64,000 nt of DNA from an uncultured Duncaniella sp. (GCA_910576785.1 CAJTJG010000018.1:1-64000); one strand, 5' to 3'. Counted from the first letter of the stretch, positions 25,780-35,341 are shown. Program-made: numbers and translations. Notes: generated from the letters alone by a model not told the origin.

Positions 25780-26897
25780 TGTTCCCTCATGTAAGTAACG
25801 CCAACTACCTCACGCTGATAGGCATACTGGTCTTTCTCATGGCCGGTATGCTCATGCTGTCGCGTGGCGACTCGCTCCTCGACAAGCGCCGTTCGCTCGG
25901 TATAATATCCATACTCCTCGGACTCTACGTGGCCTTCTGGTTCGGATCGCGCGACGAGCATGGCTACGGCGACACCATATTCTACGTCATAAACTACAAT
26001 GCCATAGACATCTCCGCGTCACTCTCCGCCCAGACCGTGGACATCGGCTCGGAATGGTTCTTCTTCGTGATTGGCTACATATGCCGTCTGTCCGGCATGG
26101 ACTATCACGGCTATCTCACTGTCATAGCCCTCGTCTATGCCATGACCGCCGTATTCGCGGCCATAAGGTTCGATCCCTCGCGCCCATACCTCTGCACCCT
26201 CTTCATATTCTCCTCGCTGATGTTTCTCGGCTTCGGCCTCAACGGACTGCGCAACGGCATGGCGTGCCACATGATCCTGCTGGCCATGGCCTTCCTGCTC
26301 GACGACCGCCGCATCACCGCCGCCATAATAGCATTCCTCGCGCTCGGCATACACCGCTCCACCATCCTGCCAATATCCGGTATCATCGCGGCCATGACCG
26401 TGCTGCGCGACCGTCCCCGCATAGCCCTCGGCATATGGTGCGCGGCCATCCCCTTATCACTCCTGTTCGGCGAAGCTATCACAAACATCATCATGAGCCT
26501 CGGCTACGATGAGCGCATGACCGTATATGCCGGTGGAGAGCTGGAAGGACAGGACGAATTCTCCTCCACAGGTTTCCGATGGGACTTCCTGCTCTACAGC
26601 GCACTCCCCATAGGGTTCTATTTCTATGTCAACATTGTCAAGGGTCTGCGCGACGGATGGTACAACGTCATCGCCATCACCTACATGCTCGCCAACGCAT
26701 TCTGGATCATAGTGATCCGCGCCGAGTTCTCCAACCGCTTCGCCTACCTGTCATGGTTCATATACCCTCTCATGTTCGCCTATCCCCTGGCCAACATGAA
26801 GATATGGAAAAACCAGAGCACCATGGCCGCCATCTGCCTCATAAGCTACTACGGCATCACATGGGGTCTCTACAAATTCGTATGGAACTATATCTGA
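25779..26897 (+). CDS. EpsG-family polysaccharide polymerase (Wzy-like)
   Basis: A 372-residue integral membrane protein with about 10 helices. I start at 25779, overlapping the GT32 stop by one base. The EpsG pattern is visible: FGSRDEHGYGDTIFYVINYN after the second helix, then FGLNGLRNGMACHMILLA, and IHRSTILPISGI in a later loop. It is the only candidate polymerase in the operon, so it probably joins the repeat units on the periplasmic side. Confidence 0.85.
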   Translation: MFPHVSNANYLTLIGILVFLMAGMLMLSRGDSLLDKRRSLGIISILLGLYVAFWFGSRDEHGYGDTIFYVINYNAIDISASLSAQTVDIGSEWFFFVIGYICRLSGMDYHGYLTVIALVYAMTAVFAAIRFDPSRPYLCTLFIFSSLMFLGFGLNGLRNGMACHMILLAMAFLLDDRRITAAIIAFLALGIHRSTILPISGIIAAMTVLRDRPRIALGIWCAAIPLSLLFGEAITNIIMSLGYDERMTVYAGGELEGQDEFSSTGFRWDFLLYSALPIGFYFYVNIVKGLRDGWYNVIAITYMLANAFWIIVIRAEFSNRFAYLSWFIYPLMFAYPLANMKIWKNQSTMAAICLISYYGITWGLYKFVWNYI

Positions 26898-26898
26898 G

Positions 26899-27804
26899 AT
26901 GAACACATACCCGCTTACCGTATTCACCCCCACCTACAACCGCGCCCATCTACTGCGCCGGCTCTATGAGAGCCTCGTCACACAGACCTGCCGCGACTTC
27001 GAGTGGCTGGTCATCGACGACGGATCCACTGACTTCACCCGCTCGCTCGTGGAGAGTTTCATGCGCGAGGGGCGCATCCCCATCCGCTACATCCACAAGG
27101 AGAACGGCGGCCTATACACAGGCTACAATACCGCCTATGCCAACATCACCTCCGAGCTGTGCGTATGCATCGACTCCGACGACTTCATGCCGGCCGATGC
27201 CGTGGAGATAATACTCGACACATGGCGCACACGCGGATCCGACAGATATGCCGGCATACTCGGCCTCGACTGCGACATCAACACCATGGAGCCAATCGGA
27301 GGTCCTCTGCCCGAGAGTATGACCGAGTGCTGGTTTCCCGATCTCAACATACGCCGCATTCACCGCGGCGACACAAAGCAGGTGATGCGCACAGAACTGA
27401 TGCGTGCCGTGGCCCCGCAGACGGGTTTTGAAGGGGAGAAGAACTTCAATCCCGTCTACATGCTCCTTCAGGTCACTGACCGGCTCCCCATGCTCGTGGT
27501 CCACGAATGCCTCTGCATAGTCGACTATCAGACCGGTGCCGACAGCATGTCAGCCTCCATATTCAGGCAATATCTCGACTCCCCCCGCAGTTTCGCCAAG
27601 CTGCGCATCCTCGAGATGACACTGTCGCGCTCCACCCCGCTCAACAATCTCCGCTGCGCCATCCACTATGTCTCCTCCTCCATCATAGCCGGAAACAGAG
27701 GCTGGCTCAAGGCCTCACCCCGGCCGTTCCTCACCCTCCTGGCCTATCCCGCCGGGTGGCTCCTGACACGTTATATCCGCAGACGTGCACGTCAGCTGTC
27801 ATGA
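26899..27804 (+). CDS. Glycosyltransferase family 2
   Basis: A 301-residue GT-A enzyme with the canonical N-terminal pattern: TVFTPTYNRAHLLRRLYESL, WLVIDDGSTD (37-46) and the DXD-type CIDSDDF with Asp92-Asp95. Residues of about 130-200 form the acceptor part; a basic C-terminal segment (RYIRRRARQLS) suggests membrane contact. It starts one base after the polymerase stop and overlaps the next gene (ATGA). Donor and acceptor are unknown. Confidence 0.92.
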   Translation: MNTYPLTVFTPTYNRAHLLRRLYESLVTQTCRDFEWLVIDDGSTDFTRSLVESFMREGRIPIRYIHKENGGLYTGYNTAYANITSELCVCIDSDDFMPADAVEIILDTWRTRGSDRYAGILGLDCDINTMEPIGGPLPESMTECWFPDLNIRRIHRGDTKQVMRTELMRAVAPQTGFEGEKNFNPVYMLLQVTDRLPMLVVHECLCIVDYQTGADSMSASIFRQYLDSPRSFAKLRILEMTLSRSTPLNNLRCAIHYVSSSIIAGNRGWLKASPRPFLTLLAYPAGWLLTRYIRRRARQLS

Positions 27805-28880
27805 GAGTTCTTCAGGTCATATCATCATTGCGCATGGGGGGAGCCGAACGGCTCGCCCTCGAGCTGACCGCCCGCATGCGTGGGGCCGGGCTGGAGGCGG
27901 AGCTTGCCATATTCGACGGCACTCCATCACCACTGCTCGATGAGGCCCGCTCACGCGGCATACACCCCGTGGTGCTCGGCATGGGCATGAGGGACATCTA
28001 CTCCCCCGCGCGCATAAAGGACCTGAGAAAACTGACCGCCGGAAAACCTCATTTCGACATAGTCCACACCCACAACACCGCCCCCCAGCTCTTCGGTGCA
28101 TTGGCATGCGGACGCCGCGGACCGGCATTGGTGACTACCGAGCACAACACCACCAACCGCCGGCGCGGATCCATGTGGGGACAGCTCTTCGACCGGGCGC
28201 TATATGCCCGCTACAGCGCCATAGCATGCTGCTCGCAGCGCGTGCACGACGAATTTGTAAAAGCTCTCGGTCCGTCACCGCGGCTGCTTACCGTGACAAA
28301 CGGCATCGACCTCACCCCCTATCTCTCCCTGCCCCCCGCGCCACATACCGGTGATGACGGCAAAGTGATACTCATGGTCTCGGCTTTCCGTGAACAGAAA
28401 GACCATCTCACAGCCCTGAGGGCACTCTCGCTCCTCCCCGACGGATTCACCATGATATTTGCCGGCGACGGCGCCCTGCGCGGGACCACCGAGGAGGCCT
28501 GCCGATCCATGGGTCTCGCCGGGCGCGTCACATTCACAGGCAACGTCGCCGACATTCCCGCGCTCTATGCCCGCGCCGACATATCGCTCCTCTCCACCCG
28601 CTACGAGGGTCTCTCCCTCGCCTGCGTGGAGGCCATGGCATCCGGACGTCCGCTCGTGGCCACCGGTGTGCCGGGGGTGGAGGATATCGTAACCGGTGGC
28701 GCCGGAATCACCGTCAGGCCAAACGACCCCGCCGGCATGGCACGCGCCATCATCTCGCTGGCCACCGATCCCGACCTCGCCGCCGGCACCGCCTGCAAAG
28801 GTCGCGACACCGCGATGCAATACGACATAAAAAACACCGTTAACAATTATATAAACCTATACAAAAACATCCTTGCATGA
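27801..28880 (+). CDS. Glycosyltransferase family 4
   Basis: A 359-residue GT-B enzyme. I start at 27801 (MRVLQVISSLRMGGAERL), overlapping the previous TGA; the frame upstream is only a shadow of the GT2 gene. The donor domain has VILMVSAFREQKDH, then STRYEGLSLACVEAMASGRPLVATGVPG with the E-x7-E pair. The acceptor half contains VHTHNTAPQLFGALA. Its stop overlaps the next start. Confidence 0.92.
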   Translation: MRVLQVISSLRMGGAERLALELTARMRGAGLEAELAIFDGTPSPLLDEARSRGIHPVVLGMGMRDIYSPARIKDLRKLTAGKPHFDIVHTHNTAPQLFGALACGRRGPALVTTEHNTTNRRRGSMWGQLFDRALYARYSAIACCSQRVHDEFVKALGPSPRLLTVTNGIDLTPYLSLPPAPHTGDDGKVILMVSAFREQKDHLTALRALSLLPDGFTMIFAGDGALRGTTEEACRSMGLAGRVTFTGNVADIPALYARADISLLSTRYEGLSLACVEAMASGRPLVATGVPGVEDIVTGGAGITVRPNDPAGMARAIISLATDPDLAAGTACKGRDTAMQYDIKNTVNNYINLYKNILA

Positions 28881-29812
28881 AAACATTCTACTCTCTGCTC
28901 CTGCTTCTCCTCACTCTTGTCCCGGCATTAGGATCATCAGCTCAGGACAAACCCCGGTGGGCCATCAAAGGCGTCAGTGACATCAACGGCAAACGCTCGA
29001 ACGACTCTTACCGTTTCGTGAAATTCGAGACCTTCGGCGGCGACCTCTCGCAATTGCGCAGCGAGGGGACCCTTCCTCTGGTCGAGTATATAGCATCGAC
29101 CAACGGTCTTGACGCCGACCGTGCAAAGGTTGAGTTGGTCACACCCGCGTCCGACATCCACACCCCTGCCCCCAACGACTCCGAAGGTTCCGCAGCCACC
29201 GCACGCGACTACCGCATAGTTTTTGCCGGATCGCCCGACCATGTGTTCCACGCACGTCTTATCGATGAGTACTCCAGTTTCGACGAAAATGTGGACATGA
29301 CCTACGACTATACCCTCTATCAGCTCTACGCCGTTTCCACCGCCGAAGGTCAGACACCCGTCTACGATGACTGCTCCTTCACCCGCAGCTACAACGGCGG
29401 CGCCCTCGCCCTTTCGCTCGTGCCCGGTCTGGGACAATGGTACAAGGGCCAAAAGACCAAATCATACTGCATATGGGGCGGTGAGGTTCTCTTCATCGGC
29501 GCCGCAATACTCTGCGATGCCCGCAGCAGACACTTCCTCGACCTGCGCAACGAGGCATTCAACGACGGCAACACCATCTCGGAGTCAAGCTACCAGAGCA
29601 AGCATCACTCCTGGCGTGCGTTCCGCAACATCGCCATTGCCGGTGCCGTGGGTGTCTACATCTACAACCTCGCCGACGCACTCTTCTCCAAAGGCCCCCG
29701 TCAGGTGGTGGTAAGCCGCCCCTCGGGCGTGTCGCTGGCCATGCAGCCCACCGTAGTCTACGATCCCTCCACCACCGTCTCCCCCGCCATCGGGCTCACA
29801 CTCACATTCTAA
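28877..29812 (+). CDS. Secreted or membrane protein of unknown role in the exopolysaccharide operon
   Basis: A 311-residue protein with a signal peptide (1-22, ending SSAQ). Residues of about 25-165 are a beta-rich domain. From about 175, SLVPGLGQWYKGQKTKSYCIWGGE begins a segment with two or three hydrophobic helices that resembles DUF5683-like modules. The C-terminus, ending PAIGLTLTF, looks like an outer-membrane terminal beta-strand. It is not a glycosyltransferase. It sits between two glycosyltransferase genes in the same operon, so a role in envelope export or anchoring is possible. Confidence 0.7.
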   Translation: MKTFYSLLLLLLTLVPALGSSAQDKPRWAIKGVSDINGKRSNDSYRFVKFETFGGDLSQLRSEGTLPLVEYIASTNGLDADRAKVELVTPASDIHTPAPNDSEGSAATARDYRIVFAGSPDHVFHARLIDEYSSFDENVDMTYDYTLYQLYAVSTAEGQTPVYDDCSFTRSYNGGALALSLVPGLGQWYKGQKTKSYCIWGGEVLFIGAAILCDARSRHFLDLRNEAFNDGNTISESSYQSKHHSWRAFRNIAIAGAVGVYIYNLADALFSKGPRQVVVSRPSGVSLAMQPTVVYDPSTTVSPAIGLTLTF

Positions 29813-29820
29813 GCTGAGTT

Positions 29821-30963
29821 TTGAAGATCATCCGCGCCACCACCATTCCCCTCTCGCTCACCACATTCTGCGGCGGCCTGCTGACAGAACTGCGTGAGGA
29901 GGATGGCTATGACGTGGTGGCACTCTCGTCGCCCGGGCCCGAACTCGATGCCTTGGGCCGCAATGAAGGCGTGCGGACCATCGGGGTCAAAATGAGGCGC
30001 GACATAGCTCCGCTGGCCGATCTGCGCGCACTCCTGCGCCTGGTCCGCGTGCTGCGCCGTGAGAAGCCCGACCTGATCCACACCATGACCCCCAAGGCCG
30101 GCCTCCTCGGCATGATGGCCGCGAGTATAGCCGGTGTGCCGGTGCGTCTGCACACATTCACCGGACTCCTGTTCCCCACCGCCACCGGACTGCGCCGCCA
30201 TCTGCTCAAATTCACCGACCGCCTCACCTGCCTCGCCGCCACCCACATCAACCCCGAGGGGCAAGGCGTGGCCGCCGACCTGCGCGAGGCACGCATCACC
30301 AAAAAACCACTGCGCGTGCTCGCCAACGGCAACGTGCGCGGTGTCGACCCCGACCATTGGTCTCCTACCCCCGGCATCATCGCTGCCGGAGCCGACATAC
30401 GCCGGCATCTCGGCATCCCCGCCGATGCATTCGTGTTCATATTCATCGGACGATTCGTAGGCGACAAAGGGCTCCGCGAGCTCCTCACGGTCTTCCCCAA
30501 TCTTCCTTCGTCCGCCCACCTTGTGCTCGTAGGTGCCACCGATGGAAGCCGTGACGATATCCCGGCCGGGATGCTTGCCGGCAACGGACGCATACACCTG
30601 TCCGGCGGATGGGTGGATGACGTCAGACCCTGGCTCGCCATGGCTGACACCCTTGTCTTCCCCTCCTACCGCGAGGGCTTCCCCAACGTGGTGCTCGAAG
30701 CCGGTGCCATGTCCATACCCTCGATAGTGACGGATATCAACGGCTCGCGCGAGATCATCACCTCCGGACAGAACGGCCTCGTGATACCCCCGCGCACCAC
30801 AGCGCCGCTGCTCGAGGCCATGACCGCCATGCTCTCCCTCCCCACCGCCGACCGCCGGGCCATGGGCGCCGCCGCCAGAGCCGATGTCCTCGCCCGATTC
30901 ACCACAACCACCATCCGCTCCGCCCTCCGCGCCTTCTACCGCGAAATCCTCCCCAACTCATGA
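29821..30963 (+). CDS. Glycosyltransferase family 4 with a TTG start
   Basis: A 380-residue GT-B enzyme. The start codon appears to be TTG at 29821; no ATG exists between the previous stop and the conserved N-terminus IIRATTIPLSLTTFCGGLL. Other features are HTMTPKAGLLGMMA, FIFIGRFVGDKGLREL, and FPSYREGFPNVVLEAGAMSIPSIVTD with the E-x7-E pattern. It resembles CapM/PglA-type transferases, which often act early on the lipid-linked sugar. Its stop overlaps the next start. Confidence 0.88.
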   Translation: MKIIRATTIPLSLTTFCGGLLTELREEDGYDVVALSSPGPELDALGRNEGVRTIGVKMRRDIAPLADLRALLRLVRVLRREKPDLIHTMTPKAGLLGMMAASIAGVPVRLHTFTGLLFPTATGLRRHLLKFTDRLTCLAATHINPEGQGVAADLREARITKKPLRVLANGNVRGVDPDHWSPTPGIIAAGADIRRHLGIPADAFVFIFIGRFVGDKGLRELLTVFPNLPSSAHLVLVGATDGSRDDIPAGMLAGNGRIHLSGGWVDDVRPWLAMADTLVFPSYREGFPNVVLEAGAMSIPSIVTDINGSREIITSGQNGLVIPPRTTAPLLEAMTAMLSLPTADRRAMGAAARADVLARFTTTTIRSALRAFYREILPNS

Positions 30964-32057
30964 TCTCCGTCATAGCCAACTTCTACAACTCTGCGCCATT
31001 CATACCGCGGCTCATGGAGAGCATGTTCGCACAGACCTGCTCCGACTGGGAGCTGATCTGCGTTGATGATTGCTCACCCTCGCCCGACGATCTGCGGCTA
31101 CTGCGCCGCTACGAGGCTGATCCGCGGGCACGGGGGAGAATACGCGTGGTGCACCTTGACAGCAACGTCGGCATATCGCAGGCCAAACACATAGGCATAT
31201 CCCACGCACACGGCAAGTGGATCTCATTCATCGACGGCGATGACCGGCTGCGTCCGCGAGCACTCGAGAGCCTCGTCACCCCCGCCGAGGAGCACGACCT
31301 CGACATGGTGATAGGCAACTGCCGAAGGGTATACGAGATACCCGGTCTGCATCTGCCATTCCGCTCAGTGCCGCTCCGCTCACGCGCTCCATACGGCAAG
31401 GTGATAGAGAGAGATAAGATCCACGACAATTACCTGCGGGCATTCTTCGGCGACAACTTCCTCAGCTCCTATGCCTACTGGGGCAAGCTCTACCGCGCCG
31501 ACACGCTGCGCCGATCGGCCTACGTGGTGCCCTCAGTGACGCTCTACGAGGATATATTTTTCGTGATGCACGCCATGCTCGTGTCATCGCGCATCATGTT
31601 CGTGCCCTACGAGGGATATATGTGGCGATGGGGCGGCCTGTCGTCAGGATCGTCGCTCAAAGAGCGTTCCTCCGTCACCGACTTCGGCCCCCTGACGGTG
31701 GCCCGCCACTTCAACGACTTCTATGCCTCGCGCATAGCCATCATGGAGCGCCACTCCATCCCCGGCGTCCGGCCGCTGCTGCTCGGCGAGCTGCGCGACG
31801 TGCTCTGGAGCGCCTTCACACAATGCGCCCGCCACACCCCCGGCTCGCCCGGAGCCATCGAAATGGAGGGTGCCATAAGTGACATCATCTCGCTCCCGGC
31901 CTACCGCGACCTCTCGCTCCTGCCCCCCGGGAGAATAGATGCCGACCCCTTCCTACGTGCCGTCACCGGCGGTGACACCGCTACCATCTACTCCCTGGCA
32001 TACAAAGGCTACCGGCGGGCACTGCCAAAACGCATCATCAAGCGCCTCTTGTCATGA
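30960..32057 (+). CDS. Glycosyltransferase family 2
   Basis: A 365-residue GT-A enzyme. It opens MISVIANFYNSAPFIPRLMESMFAQ, has ICVDDCSPS at 33-41 and the DXD-type FIDGDDRLRPRALE with Asp92-Asp95. A long helical C-terminal region (about 220-365) ends in a basic stretch (RRALPKRIIKRLL). It overlaps both neighbours by four bases. It adds one sugar of unknown identity. Confidence 0.92.
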   Translation: MISVIANFYNSAPFIPRLMESMFAQTCSDWELICVDDCSPSPDDLRLLRRYEADPRARGRIRVVHLDSNVGISQAKHIGISHAHGKWISFIDGDDRLRPRALESLVTPAEEHDLDMVIGNCRRVYEIPGLHLPFRSVPLRSRAPYGKVIERDKIHDNYLRAFFGDNFLSSYAYWGKLYRADTLRRSAYVVPSVTLYEDIFFVMHAMLVSSRIMFVPYEGYMWRWGGLSSGSSLKERSSVTDFGPLTVARHFNDFYASRIAIMERHSIPGVRPLLLGELRDVLWSAFTQCARHTPGSPGAIEMEGAISDIISLPAYRDLSLLPPGRIDADPFLRAVTGGDTATIYSLAYKGYRRALPKRIIKRLLS

Positions 32058-32650
32058 TCACATCACTTCTCATACGCATCAAGCGGGCATGCCCGCGCCT
32101 GTGGCGCATGGTCGAGAACGCCAACGGCCGCATAGTGCGCATGCGCTACCCGCGTCTGGACGACACTGCGTCCGGCATGCTCCCCGCCCCACAGTCCGGA
32201 GGGTTGAGATGGTCCGTAGTCACCGGGGCCGACATCCCTGAACTCAGCCGCTTCCTTCTCTCACTCCCACCCGAGAGCACGACACACTTCTCGCCCCACC
32301 CATTCGACACGGCTACCCTGCGCCACATGCTCAGCTGCGGGTCATTCCTCATGCTCACCGTCAGAGGGACGGATGGCGATATATGCGGCTACCACTTCCT
32401 GCGCTGCTTTGCCGACGGAAGGGCCTTTCACGGCCTTGTAGTGGATCCATCCTGTTCAGGGCGGGGCATAGGCACCGCCATGTGGAGCCTCGCGGCACGC
32501 ATCTCCGCAGCCGCCGGCCTGCGCATGATGGCGACCATCTCGGAGTCCAACCTCCCCTCGCTCGCATCATGCCGCCGCGGATGCCACGTGGAGATAGCCG
32601 GCCACCTCCCCGGCTCCTACCTCCTGCTCCACTGCCACCCTAAGATATAG
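32054..32650 (+). CDS. GNAT family N-acetyltransferase
   Basis: A 198-residue acetyltransferase, last gene of the exopolysaccharide operon. The GNAT core includes FHGLVVDPSCSGRGIGTAMW, with the acetyl-CoA loop SGRGIG, followed by an alpha-helix and SNLPSLASCRRGCH. It may acetylate a sugar of the repeat unit or a sugar nucleotide. It ends in TAG, which shows that TAG is an ordinary stop codon in this genome. A long inverted repeat begins 3 bp later. Confidence 0.85.
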   Translation: MITSLLIRIKRACPRLWRMVENANGRIVRMRYPRLDDTASGMLPAPQSGGLRWSVVTGADIPELSRFLLSLPPESTTHFSPHPFDTATLRHMLSCGSFLMLTVRGTDGDICGYHFLRCFADGRAFHGLVVDPSCSGRGIGTAMWSLAARISAAAGLRMMATISESNLPSLASCRRGCHVEIAGHLPGSYLLLHCHPKI

Positions 32651-32652
32651 CA

Positions 32653-32773
32653 GACAGAAGGATACATAAGGACGAATAAGGGACATAAGGGACAAAATAA
32701 AATTAATTATCGTGCTGATAGTTAATACTTTTGTCCCTTATGTCCCTTATTCGTCCTTATGTATCCTTCTGTC
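32653..32773. repeat. Perfect 45-bp inverted repeat between convergent genes
   Basis: Arms 32653-32697 and 32729-32773 are perfect reverse complements over 45 bp. The left arm is purine-rich, built from words such as AAGGGACATAAGGGACAAAA. The 31-nt centre forms a smaller hairpin (ATTAATTATC with GATAGTTAAT). It begins 3 bp after the acetyltransferase stop and ends 12 bp before the convergent flippase stop, so it could terminate both transcripts. Confidence 0.9.
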
Positions 32774-32784
32774 AAATGTAGTAT

Positions 32785-34275
32785 TTATTTCCGGCGGGGG
32801 ATGAGGTCGCGCAGGGTGACGCGCTCCACCTTCATCACCATGAACACGTAAAGGACAAGAAGCGGCGTGCGTACCGCCATATTGATCCACGGATGGGCCT
32901 CCATGGCTATTACCTCGGCGAAGAACCACAGCACGATGGCCGAGACGAAATACATGGCCAGACGCGGCACATTGTAGCCTATCGGGTAATTGATGCGACC
33001 GCCTATATAGCTCGCCACCATCATCGAACCGTAGCAACCCACGGCGGCCCATGCACATCCCATGTAGCCCCAGCGGGGCACGAGCAGGAAATTGAGCGCG
33101 AGCGTGACGGCCAGACCCATCAGCGAGTACCACATGCCCCACACTGTGCGGTCGGTGAGCTTATACCACAGCGACAGGTTGAAAAATATGCCGAAGAAGA
33201 TCTCGGCCACCATCACTATCGGCACCACCTTGAGTCCGCTGAAATAGGAGGGCGCTATGAAGTACTTAAGTATGTCGAGATAGAACATCACCCCGAGGAA
33301 TATGACCATGGCAAAGATCACAAACCACTTCATGGCATCGCGGTAGCTCTGCAGCTTGTCGGCACCCGCGCTCTTGGCCCGGGCGAAGATGAAGGGCTCG
33401 TAGGCGAAACGGAACGCCTGGGTGAACATCACCATCACGATGGCAATCTTGTAGTTGGCACCGTAGATGCCGAGCTGCGCCATGGCCGTGGCCTTATCGG
33501 GGAAAAGATGTGGAAACAGCACCTTATCGATAGTCTGGTTCATGATACCCGCCACACCCAGCACAAGGAGCGGCGCCGAGTAGGCTATCATCTCGCGCCA
33601 CAGCGCAGGGTTGAAACGCCATGCGAACCCCCTCAGCTCGGGGAGCAGGAGCACAAGATTGAGCGCCGAGGTGAAGAGATTGGCCAGGAATATGAAGCCT
33701 ATGCCGAAGTCCGGATCGTAGAACCACGCTATCCATCCCGGCGCATTCCTCCACAGCCACGGACATATGAGTATGAAGAAAATGTTGAGACCGATATTCA
33801 GCCCAATGTTGACAAGCTTGAGCGAGGCGAAACGCATGGCCCGGTTGCGGAAACGCAGATAGCTGAACGGCAGCGCCGTGAAAGCATCCAGCGCCACAGC
33901 CACGGCCATCATGGCTATGTAGTCGCTGTGATGCGGCACATCCATCCACCCCGCTATCGGGCCGAGCATGGCAAGCACCATCACGAGAAAAACCGTGGAG
34001 CTGACTCCGAGCGATATGAGTCCCGTGGAATACACCTCCATGGGGTCCTTATAGCGATCATGGTTGGCGAAACGGAAGAAACCCGTCTCCATGCCATATA
34101 TCAGCACCACCATGACAAGGGCCACGATGGAATATATATAGGTGACGATACCATACTCCGCGGCGGGAAACATCACCGTGTAGAGCGGCACAAGACACCA
34201 GTTGAGAAAGCGGCCTATGATACTGCTGAGACCGTAGACAGCCGTATCCTTGGCAAGAGATTTTATTCCTGACAC
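32785..34275 (-). CDS. Oligosaccharide flippase-like membrane protein
   Basis: A 496-residue polytopic protein with about 14 membrane helices. It opens SGIKSLAKDTAVYGLSSIIG, a start seen in the polysaccharide synthesis/MATE superfamily next to ruvB in Bacteroidales. It would move a lipid-linked glycan or related lipid across the inner membrane. It is on the strand opposite to the exopolysaccharide operon and 32 bp after ruvB, so it belongs to the ruvB transcript rather than the glycan operon. Confidence 0.85.
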   Translation of the reverse strand: MSGIKSLAKDTAVYGLSSIIGRFLNWCLVPLYTVMFPAAEYGIVTYIYSIVALVMVVLIYGMETGFFRFANHDRYKDPMEVYSTGLISLGVSSTVFLVMVLAMLGPIAGWMDVPHHSDYIAMMAVAVALDAFTALPFSYLRFRNRAMRFASLKLVNIGLNIGLNIFFILICPWLWRNAPGWIAWFYDPDFGIGFIFLANLFTSALNLVLLLPELRGFAWRFNPALWREMIAYSAPLLVLGVAGIMNQTIDKVLFPHLFPDKATAMAQLGIYGANYKIAIVMVMFTQAFRFAYEPFIFARAKSAGADKLQSYRDAMKWFVIFAMVIFLGVMFYLDILKYFIAPSYFSGLKVVPIVMVAEIFFGIFFNLSLWYKLTDRTVWGMWYSLMGLAVTLALNFLLVPRWGYMGCAWAAVGCYGSMMVASYIGGRINYPIGYNVPRLAMYFVSAIVLWFFAEVIAMEAHPWINMAVRTPLLVLYVFMVMKVERVTLRDLIPRRK

Positions 34276-34307
34276 GTTTTTTTTGGGAGGATGGTAGTAA
34301 TGTAATT

Positions 34308-35327
34308 TCAGAAAAGACTTGTCTGTCCGGAAGGAGGGGTGAGCTTGAGGTGGGTATAAGCCAGCGATGTCACCTCGCGGCCGCGGGGTGTGCGCCGCAG
34401 GAATCCCTCCATGATGAGAAACGGCTCATAGACCTCCTCTATCGTGTCCTGCTCCTCACCGATGGCTGTGGCGATAGTGGAAAGCCCCACCGGACCACCG
34501 TCAAACTTATGGATCATCGTGAGCAGAAGCTTGTGGTCCATCTCATCGAGACCGTAGCGGTCTATATTGAGCGCCTCGAGCGCATAGCGGGCTATCTCCG
34601 GATCGATGTCGCCCGAACCTTTCACCTGGGCGAAGTCGCGCACACGCCTCAGCAGAGCGTTGGCTATACGGGGCGTTCCTCTGGAGCGCATGGCTATCTC
34701 GTGGGCAGCCTCTGGAGTGCATCTCACACCCAGCAGAGCCGCCGAGCGCGCTATGATACGCTCAAGCACGTCATGGCTGTAATACTCCAGATGGCAGTTT
34801 ATACCGAAACGGGCACGCATCGGCGCCGTGAGCATGCCGGAGCGTGTGGTGGCCCCCACCAGAGTGAACGGCGAGAGCGACAGTTGCACGGATCGAGCCC
34901 CGGGCCCTTTGTCTATCATTATGTCTATGCGGTAATCCTCCATAGCCGAGTAGAGATACTCCTCCACCACACGGCTGAGACGGTGGATCTCGTCGATGAA
35001 GAGCACATCATTATCGCCCAGCGACGTGAGGATGCCCGCCAGATCGCCGGGCTTGTCGAGCACCGGGCCCGAGGTGACCTTGAAATTGACGCCGAGCTCA
35101 TTGGCTATTATCCCCGCGAGGGTGGTCTTGCCAAGACCCGGAGGGCCGAAGAGCAAAAGATGATCAAGGGCCTCTCCGCGCAGCTTGGCCGCCTGGACGA
35201 ACACCTTGAGATTCTCCACTATCTTCTCCTGCCCGTTGAACGAGTCGAAGAACGAGGGCCTCAACGCACGCTCGAAATCCTTGTCGGCACTGATACGGTC
35301 GCGTATGTCGAAATCGTCATTTTCCAT
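34308..35327 (-). CDS. ruvB: Holliday junction branch migration helicase RuvB
   Basis: A 339-residue AAA+ motor that drives RuvA-bound Holliday junctions. It has Walker A GPPGLGKTT (61-69), Walker B with IDEIHRL (Asp112-Glu113), the sensor region VGATTRSGML, and the C-terminal winged helix ending TPPSGQTSLF. I use ATG at 35327 rather than the TTG nine bases upstream, because the promoter element TAATTTTG (35341-35334) overlaps that TTG. This leaves only 6 nt between promoter element and start codon. ruvA is not in the window. Confidence 0.96.
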   Translation of the reverse strand: MENDDFDIRDRISADKDFERALRPSFFDSFNGQEKIVENLKVFVQAAKLRGEALDHLLLFGPPGLGKTTLAGIIANELGVNFKVTSGPVLDKPGDLAGILTSLGDNDVLFIDEIHRLSRVVEEYLYSAMEDYRIDIMIDKGPGARSVQLSLSPFTLVGATTRSGMLTAPMRARFGINCHLEYYSHDVLERIIARSAALLGVRCTPEAAHEIAMRSRGTPRIANALLRRVRDFAQVKGSGDIDPEIARYALEALNIDRYGLDEMDHKLLLTMIHKFDGGPVGLSTIATAIGEEQDTIEEVYEPFLIMEGFLRRTPRGREVTSLAYTHLKLTPPSGQTSLF

Positions 35328-35333
35328 CAATGG

Positions 35334-35341
35334 CAAAATTA
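35334..35341 (-). promoter_or_regulatory. -7 element of ruvB
   Basis: The minus strand reads TAATTTTG, ending 6 nt before ATG at 35327. This implies a leaderless ruvB mRNA. Confidence 0.6.

Noticed and set aside
32653..32773. MITE or insertion-sequence end
   Set aside because: There is no target-site duplication, terminal consensus or transposase, and arm sequences differ between copies of the family.
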